A stretch of 64,000 nt of DNA from Pezicula radicicola (taxonomy: Eukaryota > Ascomycota > Leotiomycetes > Helotiales > Dermateaceae): positions 378,101 to 442,100 of the forward strand of contig PDUO01000035.1 of assembly GCA_003008705.1 (NCBI GenBank). Direction: 5' to 3'. Shown one piece after another: positions 1 through 13,066 of this stretch (position 1 is the first letter of the stretch; every line of letters begins with the position of its first letter). The translations under genes and the position numbers were made by a program. The notes beneath the pieces are model-generated. The model made no database searches. It was given only the letters and a program-made list of their open reading frames with translations, and was not told where the DNA came from.

Positions 1-1815
1 CTAAGTTTCTCTAACCTAAGTTATACTAAATCAAGTTACCCTAGGAAATATTATTAAATAACAACTACTACAACAAGGGAGAGGGCAACCACAGAAAGAA
101 CCTATCTATAACTCAACCCCTACTAGAGAACTACCGGTACAACAATAACTAAAAAGAGGTCAAGGTAAACCATATAAATACCCTATACTCACCGGAATAG
201 TAGATATTACTATATTTCTATAAGAAGACGAACCTTCTATAAACCCTCACGAACCCTAATTTACTACTTCGCAACAAAAAGAGATCAATGGATTACTCGA
301 AAAAGGAGTCTTTAAGATTATTAAGATAAATACTATCCCTCCAGGAACTTATCTATTCAACTCCTGATTCATCGATGAAATCAAATATAAAGGTACTAGT
401 AATACTTTCGAGAAGTCAAGACTAGTGGTCTAGGTATANAACNACACTAGGAAAGATCTTGTCTTAATATAATTACCTACTATTCAACGAGCTAGTCAAT
501 AACTCATCATTTACCTTACTACAATGATAGACAAAACCAACCTTTACTTATATAATATTTCATAAGCTTATATATAATCTCTTATAACACTGGTTCAAGA
601 CTTTTATATAAAGCTACCAAGTAAGTTATAGATTATACTTAGACTAGACGATGATCTTATCCTAAAAGTTATAAAACCATTGTATAGAGTTCCAGAAGCA
701 GGAAACCACTAGTACAATATATATCATAGCCACTACGTCACTAAGGTCAGAATAGAAGTATCTATATATGATCCATGTCTTCTTTTGAGCAACAATAACT
801 CTGGTTTTGGTATTGTCGGGTTATAAACCGACGATACTCTACTACTCATAGATAACGACTTTACTTCAGTAGAAGAAGTCGAATTACAAAAAGTTAAATT
901 CTTGTCCAAAGAGCAAGAGAAACTAACCACCGAGAACCCATTCAAATTCAATGGTGGTTTAATTCAATTATTACCTAACAAAAGTATTATACTTATATAA
1001 GAGCATCAGTATAAAAACCTTAGATAGATCCAACTCACCGTATCTACATCAATAAGTACTAGAGGAATTATTCGATCAGCACTCACACCAAAGGACTAGT
1101 ACATAGTACAGCGAGCTCGCGGTACTTATATTATATCAATCTATCAACTAGAAACTACTTTCGATTTATCTTTCACTACCTAGGTAGTCGATCCCAAGGC
1201 ATCAGATACAAAAGTACTGAATCAACGAATCAAGTAGTAATTGGAAAACACTACTAGAGGCCTGAAATTTATCAAACTCGATATCAAGACCTTTAAATTG
1301 ATGATTTTTATAGACGCCTCATTCGTGAATAACACTGACCTTTCTTCTTAAATCGGTTTCGTAATTATACTTACGGATACAATAAACAAGGCTAATATTA
1401 TCCACTAGTCGTCCACTAAATACAAAAGAGTCATAAGAAGCGTTTTAGCTATAGAACTATACAGTATAACCCATGGTTTCGATATTACCGCTATAATCAA
1501 GTTAACTATCGATAAGGTTTTTAATACTTAAGTTACCCTAGTATTACTAACTAACTCGAAATCACTTTACGACTACCTCGTTAGGCTAGGAACTACGCAA
1601 GAAAAGCGCCTCATGATTGATATTATAAGCCTTCGTCAAGCCTACGAAAGAAGAGAAATTACAGAAATTCAGTGGATCAATGGTAACTATAACCCGGCCG
1701 ACGCCATGACGAAGGGGAATAAAGCTTGTGACGTACTCACTAAATTGATTAATTTAAACTATATTCAACTAGAAACAATGGGATAGGTCGACAGGATAAA
1801 CAATGTAGATAAGAA
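1..1815 (+). mobile_element. Decayed Ty1/copia retrotransposon, RT-RNase H part of pol
   Basis: Translating one frame (codons starting at positions such as 305, 866, 1301 and 1691) gives a typical copia reverse transcriptase-RNase H region. Recognisable pieces are FEKSRLVV near 400, FIDASF with IGFVI near 1304-1360, NSKSLYDYL near 1555 and NPADAMTKG near 1691. Many TAA, TAG and TGA stops interrupt it, yet the family motifs stay in one frame over about 1.4 kb, so decay was by substitution rather than indel. Several stops lie where the family has Gln or Trp (the SSQIGFVI position, the HWSS position), as expected for C-to-T or G-to-A change. The 5' part (gag, integrase, 5' LTR) lies left of the window or is lost. 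Two ambiguous bases occur at 439 and 443. It cannot encode a functional protein. Confidence 0.9.
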
Positions 1816-1820
1816 GGGAA

Positions 1821-2170
1821 CTAGTGGTGGACTAGCTATAGGCTAGCTATAAGACAACGATGGACTAGTGGGATTATAGATATAGTGATTAATATAAGAG
1901 ATATATAGGAACTCAGACGAATCGATTTAACCTAGTCAATTGATTTCGAAGTTGCCCCAGTATTGATATATCGATTTCAGACTATATAGGTGAAGTTGGA
2001 GGAGTAAGTGAAGTTCTTGATTAGGAAGGTGGTCGATCCAATCAGGCTCACCGTCCGCGTACTATCGGGTAGAACTATACTTAAATAGCTTCTTCTTCTT
2101 CTTCTTCTTCTCTTAATACAACCAACCCCATGAAACCATACAACAAGAGTACCCATTAGTAACATACTAA
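1821..2170 (+). repeat. Probable 3' LTR of the copia remnant (limits approximate)
   Basis: This follows directly after the end of the decayed pol frame and a purine-rich stretch near 1810-1820 that could be the polypurine tract. It contains a TATA-like ACTTAAATAG near 2079 followed by a (TTC)n microsatellite at 2090-2111, an arrangement suited to an LTR promoter. No second LTR is present in the window to define the ends, so both limits are inferred. Confidence 0.4.
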
Positions 2171-3602
2171 CTGGTTACCCGTTGTAGGTTTGGGAAGCTA
2201 TTATATACACCATTATATCGGTTTATTGACTAAACCGACAGTAATCTCATCGAAAAAAAATAGAAGATGTTAAGAGCTGTATATTTGTCTAGCAAATAGA
2301 GAAGCAGTATAATCATAAATAGGAATTCAGAGTACTAGAATAAGTGAAGTCTCCAAGTACTAGACATATTCCACTTTTGGGGTGGCAGGGCCCTGAACTA
2401 GAATGGACAAAATGTAGTAGCTTTCATAATACACTTGAACTTCTCTACGGAATCTTGAGGTTATATAGAATTTTGACTGCTAAGTAGGTGTCCTGGATCC
2501 TGTTTCTGATTGCGATTAGTATGCAATTTTAATACTCGAGGACGGATATACTAAATGTACAAAGCTATCTACGCTTTTCCTACTTACGTAGTCGAAATAA
2601 TAGTATATCGATAGCTGCTCTATAATTATCCACGACTCACTTATGTACTTAATTAGGTTCCCTATTTCTAGGACTTAAACCTCCCATACTCTATGCTGTT
2701 GCTATTAGCTTAATGTTTGACTTAGTGTTCAATAAAGAGTCTACGGGCTAGAGCTCCTAAACAATACTTCCTTAGACACCAAATAAGACATAGGATAAAG
2801 CTGTTTAAAGGAGTCTTAGAATGGCAAGGAAAAGAACGAATGTAATAATGAAATGGAGGGACTTAAATCGAAGCAAGTCTTTTACTTTATAAGGGTTTAC
2901 TAGTTATTAACTTGATCGCATATATAAAATCAGTGTTAAGCTATAAATCCCTTATGCTTTAATCACTAAGTAAGCTTGCGGCCCCTGATAAATAAACAGG
3001 CTAGTAATAGTTAAGTGTAGTAGGAAGTTGCAAAAATCTAAACGTTATAGAAGCCTAATTGCATTTAGAAAAGCCATCTGTTAACTACTACAAAGTAGTA
3101 CCCTAAGGAAGTTATGAGGGAAAAGAATATACGTAGTAGAGTAGACTTTAGACAACGTACTAAATACATTAGTCTTCTAAGCGTATATGTCTTAATTAGA
3201 AATTATATTGTTGTACAACTGAATTTATATATTCTTACACATTGCTAGAGGCCTGCTAGGATAGTACAAGGCATGCGACAGAATTATATTTTTTGCACCT
3301 AGCAAGGGTGTATAGCTTGTATAGGAACTTCGGTGCTAAAGAAGGTATGTAACAAAGTAACAAAGCTAATGATCTAGATACCCAGAAGTTATGCTGTTGC
3401 AGAGAGGAATTGATAAAGAAGATGTTGTTCGTACGTGCAGAGTAACGAAGGAGCGAAGATGGAATTCTAATTACGAAGCGAATGTGCGCCTCAGGCAGAA
3501 ACAACGCTAGTATTGCGGCAAGCTCAAGAAAGTCCGACGACCTCAGGTCTGATCGTATGACTTACCTTATACAACCTCCCTTCAACCCCAATTGAAGACG
3601 CC
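2171..3602. other. AT-rich gene-free DNA next to the retroelement
   Basis: No open frame with a recognisable product was found. The stretch is AT-rich and full of stop codons on both strands, and may be further RIP-degraded transposon sequence. The last 100 or so bases before 3603 form the promoter and leader of cox4. Confidence 0.5.
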
Positions 3603-4490
3603 ATGTTCCTCCAACGCTCAGCAATCGCTGCTGCCCGCCGAGCGGCAGTTAGCCCCGCCATTAGACGTAGCTTTACCACATCTTTTGTCCGCCGTACGAC
3701 CCCCAATCTCTTCGAATTGAAGCCCTCGTACTGACCCGGCATCAATAGGAGATGCCAAAGTTAACGCCGCACCTACCTCAACTAGTGGCTCGGACGCTGG
3801 CAAAATCAAGAAGTTTGAAGGCACGTTCCCCTATTGGAGATGTCGATGTTGATAAGGAGGATACAGAGCTGGAGCTGCGAGAGGGAGCAAGTTCGCTAAT
3901 GATTGGGAAAAAATGCAGAAATTAAGAGCGAGGAAGACCTTATTGGCCCCGGCGCTGCGCCAGGCACCGTTCCTACAGATGTTGAGCAAGCCACCGGTCT
4001 CGAGCGTCTCGAAATCTTGGGAAAGATGCAAGGTGTTGATATCTTCGACATGAAGCCATTGGATGCTTCCCGCAAAGGTCAGACCATAGCCCACCTTACG
4101 ACAAAGATTGTTATGGAAAGGCACTAGAGCTAAGATGTTGATATATAGGCACGTTGGACAACCCAATTGTGGTCAAGTCTTTTGGTGACGAGCAATACGC
4201 TGGGTGCACTGGTTACCCTGCTGACTCTCACGTCACAATCTGGCTCACGGTAAGTCTTATTCACCTTGGGACTTAGTTTTGAGAACATAGACTTATGGAC
4301 CTAATAGATGTCTCGCGACCGCCCCATCGAGCGTTGCCCGGAATGTGGAGGCGTTTACAAGATGGAGTATGTTGGCCCACTCGAAGATGCACATGGACAC
4401 GATGATCACCACGCTCACGGCGACGGTGTGCATAACTACGAGAGCGAGCCCAAGACTTTCGCGGATTTCGTCCGTCCTGAATACCGGTAA
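3603..4490 (+). CDS. cox4: Cytochrome c oxidase subunit 4 (Vb-type, zinc-binding), mitochondrial
   Basis: This is a nuclear-encoded structural subunit of complex IV in the inner mitochondrial membrane. My model is join(3603..3693, 3749..3820, 3919..4077, 4149..4249, 4308..4490), 201 aa. The start gives an Arg/Ser-rich, acid-free presequence (MFLQRSAIAAARRAAV) followed by FVRRD. The mature part has the family block GTVPTDVEQATGLERLEIL, IFDMKPLDASRKG, then KSFGDEQYAGCTGYPADSH and RPIERCPECG. The cysteines of CTGY and CPECG are the zinc ligands of the family. The His-rich DAHGHDDHHAHGDG segment precedes a C-terminal FADFVRPEYR. Intron 2 (3821-3918) needs a GC donor (AAG/GCACGT); it has a GCTAAT branch-like site and restores the frame exactly. 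The neighbour downstream, the ABC transporter, is convergent. Confidence 0.93.
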
Positions 4491-5320
4491 ATAATGCTTT
4501 CGGCAGCAGGAAGTTGAGGGTGTATACAAGAATAAGTTTTGATTGTCCGGGAGGCTGTAGTATAGACGTCAATTGAGATTTGGTCCACGATATCATTGCA
4601 TAAACACTATTGTGTCGCCAGTATGCAGAATCGAGGCTGCTTTTGTGAGCATTTGCCTTTTCCGTTTGGGTCACCTTCCGGCCTTCTCAAAACCAATCCC
4701 TGAAAACGCCCTATCCTTGTTATAGATTTATTGATGGGATTTCTGTTCCTGACCTTGTTCCTGAGTTGTATTTGCGTGCAATCACATATTTACCAGTCGA
4801 GATTTTAATGGCAAAGGTATCACAAATTCGGCATTGGTGTGATTTGCATCAATTCTCTATGCCGTTCGCTACTCTGCACAAATGGCAATAAAGCCTTTAT
4901 TTATCCATTTTACTCACATCCAAATACCGTTTCCTCCATATTGAGGTATCATGTGGGGTGAATGTACTCAAGACACCAAACCAAAAGCAAACGCTAGCCA
5001 CCCGGCCCTTTCCCCATTTTAATTTCTTCGTAAAAAACGTCGTGAGGGGAATCTTATTAACAAAAGTGTAGTGTAGTATGGCAAGGCGAGTGCGCAATGA
5101 AGAGAAGACTGATAAGCTTCTCTTGAAAATCCCTGTCTAGTGAGATCAAGTTGAGTCGAACTGGCCTTAACCTTGATTATTTGACAAGGTGAGACCGGGC
5201 TATGAATTTTGAGCAAGTACGTCTCCGCAGGGAAGTGATATGCTCCCAAAGATGCGGCCCGGCCAGATCTCTAACTTCTAGAACCACACAGCCTTTCCGA
5301 AACGTATTTATTTAAGGGTC
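4491..5320. other. Intergenic, between convergent cox4 and ABC transporter
   Basis: These are the 3' flanks of two convergent genes. I see no ORF with coding character, no RNA gene and no repeat here. Confidence 0.6.
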
Positions 5321-8300
5321 CTAAGGGTGACCAGTTGATTTTCCATCTTCATCCGAAGACTTTGAGTCATCATCAGAAGGGTTGCCGTCGTCCGTCTTTC
5401 TATCGTCGTCGGCGTTATTCAATTCTTCTTCGCTCAGTTTGCTAGCCTCGGTAGATCGGCCACCCCGTACTAGAGATGCCGCCCCGCGAAGGCCATCGAC
5501 AGCACGCCCAAGAGCCCTCGTGGCCAGATTACTTGACCCGGCTGCAGCGTTAAGTTCAGCCTCGTTTTCACTTACGTCCTCACTAGTTGCACCGTCTCGG
5601 GATCCTGGGCGAAGCAATGCTTGTTTTCGTAGCGCATCAGCCCTCTCAGATAACACTCTTGCTTCCTCTTCCGCACGCTCAAAGCGTATTTGCTTCTTCC
5701 ACATATTGGCGTAGCGCCCTTTCTTTGCAAGAAGTTCTTCGTGAGTTCCAGATTCACACACCGCTCCAGCATGAAGTACGAGAATTTGATCTGCCTTAGT
5801 AATTGTGGACAAACGATGCCTAGAAATGATTAGCGAAGAATAACATGAGCAAACATAGAATACGTACGCAATCACAAGCATTGTACGACCTTCTGATAAC
5901 GTGCTCAATGCCTCTTGGATGTGCTCTTCAGTCTCGGAATCTAAAGCTGCGGTTGCTTCATCCAGCATGATAATACGCGGGTTTTTGATAATAGTTCTGG
6001 CTATGGCAACCCTTTGCTTTTCACCCCCACTTAGTCGGAGACCTCGTTCACCAACTTTCGTCTTGTAGCCATCCGGGAAGGCCATGATCTTGTCATGGAT
6101 GGAAGCAGCGCGGCATGCGGCATAGATGTCCTCATCGGTGGCATCCTGATTTGCGTATCGTAGATTGTACATAAGAGTCTCGTTGAAAAGGATAGTATCC
6201 TGGGGAACGACGCCGACATGTCTGCGGAGGGAATCGATAGTGATACCTTTGACATCATTCCCATCAAGTTGGATGCTTCCGTCTTGAGTGTCGTAAAAGC
6301 GGAACAGAAGTCTAAACACGGTTGATTTCCCACCGCCAGATTCGCCTACAAGAGCAGTGGTTGTTCCAGGACGACATGTAAAACTAAGATTTTGAAGAGC
6401 TGGCTTACGCTGATCGTAAGAGAACTTGACATTTTGAAAGCGTATCGAGCCCTCACATGTAGGAAGTTTAACTGCATCAGGCTCATCAACAACTGTCGGC
6501 TGCTCTTTGAATAATTCCAGGAGTCGTTCGCCGCTAATCAAGGCACTCTGAACACTTCGATAAAATGTACCGAAGAAATTCAGCGGCCCTTGCAATTGAG
6601 TCATAAAGGTCATCAGAGTTACAAAATCGCCGACTTCGCGAATACCAGTAGTGACCTGGTATGCTGCAATGAAAGACGTAGCCAAGAGGCCGAACATAAA
6701 CACCATATTCTGAGTGATGTTCATCACGTTCAGAGAAAGTAGAACTTTGTATTCTGCGAGTTGATAGACCTTTACAGCATCGCGATATCTCTGGAACTCA
6801 TAAGGCTCGGCGTTGAAGTATTTGACGGTCTCGTAGGACATGATGGAATCATTCTTGACCGCTTCTTCCTCTCTATCGGCATTGACCATCTCGCGACGCT
6901 GTTGGGCACGCCACTGCGCCATTCGTATGGTTAAGTAAAGATACCAAAACGCAATTATTGAGACAACTAAGGCGTAGTACGCGTCGAAGTATATCGCGAA
7001 GTATGCAACGGCTATTCCAAGATCGAACAGCATTGGTAGTACCTGGAAAGTGACCTGCTCGAGGAAGTTGTTTATGGCATTGCCCTTACTAAGAGCCGAT
7101 AAGACTTCTCCAGTGCGCTTGCCGAGATGAAAATCCAGACTCAGACAGTGGACGTGCTCGAAAGAAGCAGTTGTCAATGAGTTGTATGAGTATTGAGATA
7201 TCGGAATCCACAAAGCAGATCGAGCAGAACCAAGAATACCAGAAGGCCCTTGGAGAAGTTTGAAGACGATAAGAAGAGAGATCGAAAGCCACGGCATTCC
7301 GTGAGAACCATCTTTTCCAGCGAGCTCGTTGGTAACGACTCCAACTTGCCGAGGTACAAGTATGTTGATGACTCTCTGTGCCACAACGAGCAGGAAGCAT
7401 ATCATAACAACTAACTGCAGGCGTACAGACTTGCTGGGCCAGAGGTAGGGGAAGAAAAGAGAATATCCTTTCAAGTACTCCCACCAAGTCCTATTAGGAG
7501 CTTCAGTGGGTCTGTAGAAGGCTGCAGACTCAGCAGGACCAATTTGGCCACCTCTGGCATGTCCATTTGCGGGGCCCACGGGTGCGGTTGCGGATCCGTT
7601 CTCCGGCAAAGAAACACTTCCATTCCCATGCGGCGAGCCGTTGTCAATTACTCCATTTACCGCAGCATAACCATTCCCATTCGCATGGCCATTTGCTAAG
7701 AGTGGCGTGCTCTCGTCTGAATCAGAACCAGCAAGACCAGCCGCTCCTAGATGCTCTCGCAAGGCCGCAACCTTCATATCCCTCCGTTGCTTGTTTGACC
7801 GCTCGATGGAAAAGAAAGCGTAAAACGCAATAGTCATAAGAAGAAGAAAAGCTCTCACAGCATCGACGGCAACTTCGATGATCTCCCAGTCATTGGCTTC
7901 TCTACGAACGAGATCGTTTGATTGAAGAGAGTTGGTGTCTCTGTGCGGTGAAGTATAAAGAACTAGCGAGGCTCCTAGAAGTATCATTTCTCCAAATAGA
8001 CCAACAGTCCATGTAATCTGATGAGCAATGGTCGGTGAAGGTGTGGTATCGACCAAAGATATGAGAAGCAGGATGTACACAAAGGTAGACCCGACTACGT
8101 AAATCTTCAGGTAGAATTGTTAGTATGGCATGATCAAAGCCGTTTTGGATTGCAACTTACAGCTGTTGCTTCTCCACACCACCATCCCTCGTCTCGCTCA
8201 ACCAGGGCATGGGCAACAACGTTCATGCCATTTGCTACCAAAGTCGCTAGGATGAAGGAAGAGAGCCAGAGGAACACAAGCTTTCGAATAGGACTAAAAT

Positions 8301-8562
8301 CCCGATCCTTTCGCTTTTCCTTCTCCTGCTTGCTCTTGAGAGCACTTCGTGGTAGTGGCTTGCCACCAGGGCCGGTGACGGTGGGCGCAATGGACTCATT
8401 TGCTGATTCGGACGTGAGGATACTATTGACAGCAAATGCCACAAGGAATATGAATAGGAGAACCCATGGATAGTTGAATTGAGTGTACTCCAGTACTTTT
8501 TTGGCCGTTCCTGCTGCTGTTGACATGCTCGAGTTTGAGGCCAACTCGACCTCTGCTGCCAT
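5321..8562 (-). CDS. hmt1: HMT1/ABCB6-type ABC half-transporter (vacuolar or mitochondrial metal/thiol transport)
   Basis: The model is complement(join(5321..5819, 5868..8104, 8161..8562)), 1045 aa. The N-terminus has extra hydrophobic segments (a TMD0-like part, e.g. FNYPWVLLFIFLVAF) before a classical six-helix ABC membrane domain, as in fission yeast Hmt1 and ABCB6. The single nucleotide-binding domain carries Walker A GESGGGKST, signature LSGGEKQRVAIAR, Walker B IIMLDEATAALD and the H-loop AHRLST. The H-loop is split by a 48-nt intron (5820-5867). An acidic and Lys-rich tail (GNPSDDDSKSSDEDGK) ends the protein. Known members export phytochelatins, glutathione conjugates or porphyrins; the exact substrate cannot be read from sequence. 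A second Met (MSTAAG) 12 residues in is an alternative start. Confidence 0.9.
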
Positions 8563-11500
8563 TAGACTTATTGATTATGAGACCCAACGAACGTCCTCCT
8601 CCCTCATCAGATTTCCGTTTCGCACAACGATTGTTGGCAGCTCATGACCCGTTCGATTGGGAAGTACTCGATTCAAAGGGGTGCGGACAAGACCAAGCTG
8701 TAGTACCTCGGTCTAAGAATTTGCGAATTGCCACCTAGAAGGTCACAGAACAGGGTCAGCAGTGTGGCTCAGAGGAATGTCTCTGTTGACAATTGGCTCA
8801 TGTGACGTGGAGCGCCTTTGCAGAGCGCGTTCTGCCGTGACCGTGGCGAGACAGAAGAATTGGTAAATGGGATGGTAGAGAGAGTTGGGAGGGAGGGTCA
8901 GAAGGTACCTACTTGAGTGTGGTGCAAATCGGGTTGTGGACGAGAGACAACGGGCAGGGCGGTGATCGTCGCTTTGGGTCTAGGAAGGTCTTGATGGGGG
9001 GTCGGAAATGCTCAAACGATGGTGGTCCGGAGTCGATCGACCTTCGGATCGATACAGACACAAGAGAAGGAGAGAAGAGTGTAAAGACGGTCTCGGATGG
9101 GATGTGGGAATATAAGTTGTTGAAGATGAATTGGGGGAGGGAGAATAATGGAGAACAATGGAGGGTAGAGATGGAGATGGAGGGTGTATTTCTACAGGCA
9201 AGGTGGAATTGGTAAAGATCCTCCGTCTGGTGCTGGGGACAAAATACTAAAAGAGAAGTCGACGAAGTCTGGAAATGGATAGTAGTTGTTAGTTGTCGAT
9301 CTCTCTGCGAATGGATGGCCGGTACGGTGTTCACCTTGCCCCCAGTACGAAAGCGGTGAGGCGATGGCCACTGAGAATCAAGTGAGCGAGAGCGCCAGAG
9401 CCAGGAGAGCAGCCAGGAGGGCGCCGTGTAGGGATGGCCGGCCTTGTCTGCAAAAATAGAAAATAGACTTTCTCAATGTGACAAAGTATATCTCAGATTT
9501 CTCATAATCCGCCGCGCTGACTCTCTCTTCTGTAACTCGTTCTCCTCCAGACTACTGGCGCATGGAACATAAGCATGATCATATACAACAACTGGCTTTT
9601 CAGATGATAAGAGATACAGCGCACCTACATCTGCACGGCACCTCTAATTATAGGCTAAAATCTTCCAGTGTTCGGGCCCCCATCAGCAGCCCAGCACCTG
9701 AGGGTGCGCGCATTCCCATTATTCCCCATTCCCAGTCCCCGTCCGAAGAGCCCTTTCGTACAGGAGGGACGGTACTAAAGTCAGTCCCAGACGCCGTGTC
9801 GGCCATATTCACGGCATGAACACGGCACCACCACCATTCACTACTACGGTACAGTACGACTCTCCTGGCTCGAGGCTGGGCCTGGGGTAGCGACAATCAC
9901 AGCAGCGACCCGAGGAACTGGATTCTGCGTGCCTTACGGAGGATTACCAATATCATCAGCCTCGCAGTACAGCCGTTCCAACCCCTCCTTGTCCTCCAAC
10001 AACACAACCACTCAACCAGTACGACCCCGCCGTTACACCAACGAAGGGCAAGGCCTACCCAGGGTGCAGCTCGCCCGCCCTATCAACACGGTTTGTCGTC
10101 GCGCTGTCAAATCTGACACGTGGTATGCTCTATCAGGGCGCGCAGGGGACGTGGTGGCCGCATATATTCGCATCCTCCTAGCGAGGGATGTGGCCCAAAG
10201 CCGGCTAGAACTTGCAACTGCTGCCCTCCATGTTGACAGCGGCAACAGTGGACCTCCCCCGAAGCGCTGATTCTCCGCGGATGGCATCCCGTACCCGTTA
10301 AATGCGAATGGAATCCCAGCTCTAGGCTTGGGAGCATGGGTTCTCGGTAGAATGGGAATAATGAGCTTCCTCCAATATGGCCCTGGTGCAGGAGTGTACA
10401 CACATGTATGCATCCGCTCAGCACACTTCAAGCAAGCCTCCGGAACACGTCATGGTATATCTATCCAAAGAGCTGCCCTCTCACACGAAAAAGCAACGAC
10501 ATATTGGATCATGTTGTGCGACTTGTGGGTCGGTCCGGCTTCGCTCCGCTTCATTGCCTGTGCCATGGCTTATAACTTCCAGACAGAAGCCCCCAACTGA
10601 AATATCGATCTCAGTCCGGAGCGGTGAGCCCACTCTTCAATCCTTCTCAATGTTCTACTGTATATCTTGCAGTGTCCTCGCTTCCGCCTATACACTCGGG
10701 GATATAAGCATATCGGCAACCGGGTAGAGAAAGGCCTCCGGGAGCCAATATGTGATTAAGCTGCAGGCTGTTGTTTAAGGTTGAGAGGTTGAAGCAGGCA
10801 GTCTTACGAGTATTTCTTTCAAGTCTGCAAGCCCCTTGTCATGCATTACTGCCCATCCACCACCTCCAACAATCTGAGAGTTTGACAGGATTGAATTTCC
10901 ATTGGAACTTGACAGACGATCATCTGCAAATATCCGTCATGGCGGTCAAGCAAACATTCTCCTCTTGGAAGTCTCTAAGCTAGTCTAAACTGTTGGGACA
11001 CTTCAATTTGGTAGTTACGAGTGTCATCTACTTTTTCCATCATAGAAGCAGTAGAGATCATTTGTACAAGTCAGCCATTCTTTGACGCATCAGATAGCGT
11101 CCGCTCAACCACAGCATGGTGATAAGCGAACCCAGCTTGTTTAGAAGCAAACCTTTTGGAAGTCCAACTGCACAGCCTAATTTTGCTGGTATTTCTTATG
11201 GCTAGGCTGTGCATGCAAATTTAAGGACCGATTACCAAACTTCTCGAGGACGACCATCATTAAGTTTAAAAAGCCAGCACAAGTTGGGAGTAATGTCCGG
11301 CGGACCTTATGCCGACGAATGCGGATAAATCGTTGTGATTTAGGAAGTGGCGGTCAAGTCTCTTAAAAGACAATCGTGGTAATGATCCACTCAGGGGCCG
11401 TTTTCTCCCCTAGTAGATGATGACTACAGTAGTTCATTATAGGGGTGAATGCGTCGCGACCAAAAGCATGAATATGCGAGTGAAAGTATAACCCTGACAA

Positions 11501-13066
11501 TAGGGAATGGAAACTGGAAGATGGAAATTGTTAAGCTGGAGGCACATGATACTTGGACACCACCGCGGCAAAGTTGTGCCGAAAGCGAGAATCACGGAGC
11601 TTCTTGTAAATGGATTTACTTGCGTAGTAGATACGAAAAGTTGTGTAATAGTGTCGTGCTGAGATGATTTCCCTTCCTACAAACTGACCTCTCAACCGTT
11701 TGACACGTTGCATTAGGGCGTCTTGATGACAGGTTCTAGATGTTCTACGTAGGCGTGGCGGAGGCTGAATCTGCCTGCGGGCGAAACCTGGGGTTTCTAG
11801 TGGGACCTGCTAAGCATAAGTAATGTATATCTGAAAAGTGGTGTGGTGTTTGCTACTCCACAGCAGCCATTCCTACCATATTATGTTGGGCAGAAGCGAG
11901 ATCAAGGTGACCTTCACAGTGACCTGTCGTTGCTGCAAGGATGCCACCATTCCAAAATCGCAGATGGTAACGCCATAGACTCTCAGATTAGAAAGTTCGG
12001 ACAAGATGTATGCCGGGGTTATAGCCATTAATAAATAGTGTTGAGCACTGGGGGAGCTTTTGCCCGTCAATGAATACGGGTTCCTGGTGGCAAAGCAGCA
12101 ACATGTGATGCAAGCTCGGGGCCTGTACCATTTAGCTCAGAAGACTCTGGCGGGGTTACTCTTGAACATGACAGACAGTAAGCAGGAGCATTACCAAGGA
12201 TTGGGTAGCTAGTACTTTAACAACCTAGGTACGGGAACGGGCCGGAGGGATGTCATGTAGAAGACTCATTCCACGCAAGCTTCAGCTTCAGTAAAGAGCC
12301 GCCACATATCAATTCTCTGTAGCCAAAATCGAGTTTGTCTTGAAAAGTCCAAAACCAAGGTTCCATTCCCGCCAATTTCTGTGACTAAAATACAGGGTGC
12401 TACTACATCCTGTGGCCACTCATTCCTCCTTTCAAAGCAATTTTGAACACAAAAACCATCCCATGCCCTTAACTTTGCTTGCAGACTTAATTCATGCTGT
12501 CATCTCTTCATTTAGCACAAGGCTGCAGCCCTGTCAATCTCTCGTGGTCGTTTTCTGCCCAACGCATGCCACGCCCATGGCAAAAGCAGGTGTGGCACAA
12601 TCCCCCTCCGCCTCTCCCACGGTTACTCCAAGTCTTATGAGCTCGTGTTACCCAGCGACTTGTTCAACTGTTGAACTGTTCAATGGCGGCCTATGCATAT
12701 TCTCTTTACCGTGGTTCAATGTTCCACCGAAGTCACCAAAGAAGTCAGCATATTGGGACCACAAACTTCAATTAAAGCCATGCTAAACAGAGCCAATTCA
12801 ATACAAGAATCAGAACACCCAGTGCAGTACCCATCACCAATTTTAGCCCGGCAAGTATTATTGCAAGGCTGTCCCGTTGTTTCCCATTCATAGTTCGTAG
12901 CGACAGTCAATCATACAATGCCAGGCTTACCACTCATCTCTTGTTGAACGAGGAAGTCTAGCGTAAAACCACCACGTAAGCCTCCCTCAAACGCCTCAAT
13001 GCCTGTATATCCATCTCCAAGTTCTGCACCACCTAAAAAAGGTCCTATGAATCCCCTATTCGTTAA
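8563..13066. other. 4.5 kb gene-free region upstream of the ABC transporter
   Basis: ORFs here are short, lack consistent splice structure and match no family I know. A pyrimidine-rich stretch on the minus strand at about 8980-9240 lies 0.4-0.7 kb upstream of the transporter start and looks like promoter or 5' leader sequence of that gene. No tRNA B-box, rRNA or clear repeat was found. The part next to 13066 is the 3' flank of lag1. Confidence 0.55.

Noticed and set aside
1..46. Telomere-like CTAA-rich start of the window
   Set aside because: There is no regular CCCTAA tandem; it fits degenerate units of the 18-bp repeat better.
8909..9334. 141-aa minus-strand ORF rich in Ser, Pro and His
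   Set aside because: It follows from a pyrimidine-rich promoter or leader stretch; no splice structure or domain.
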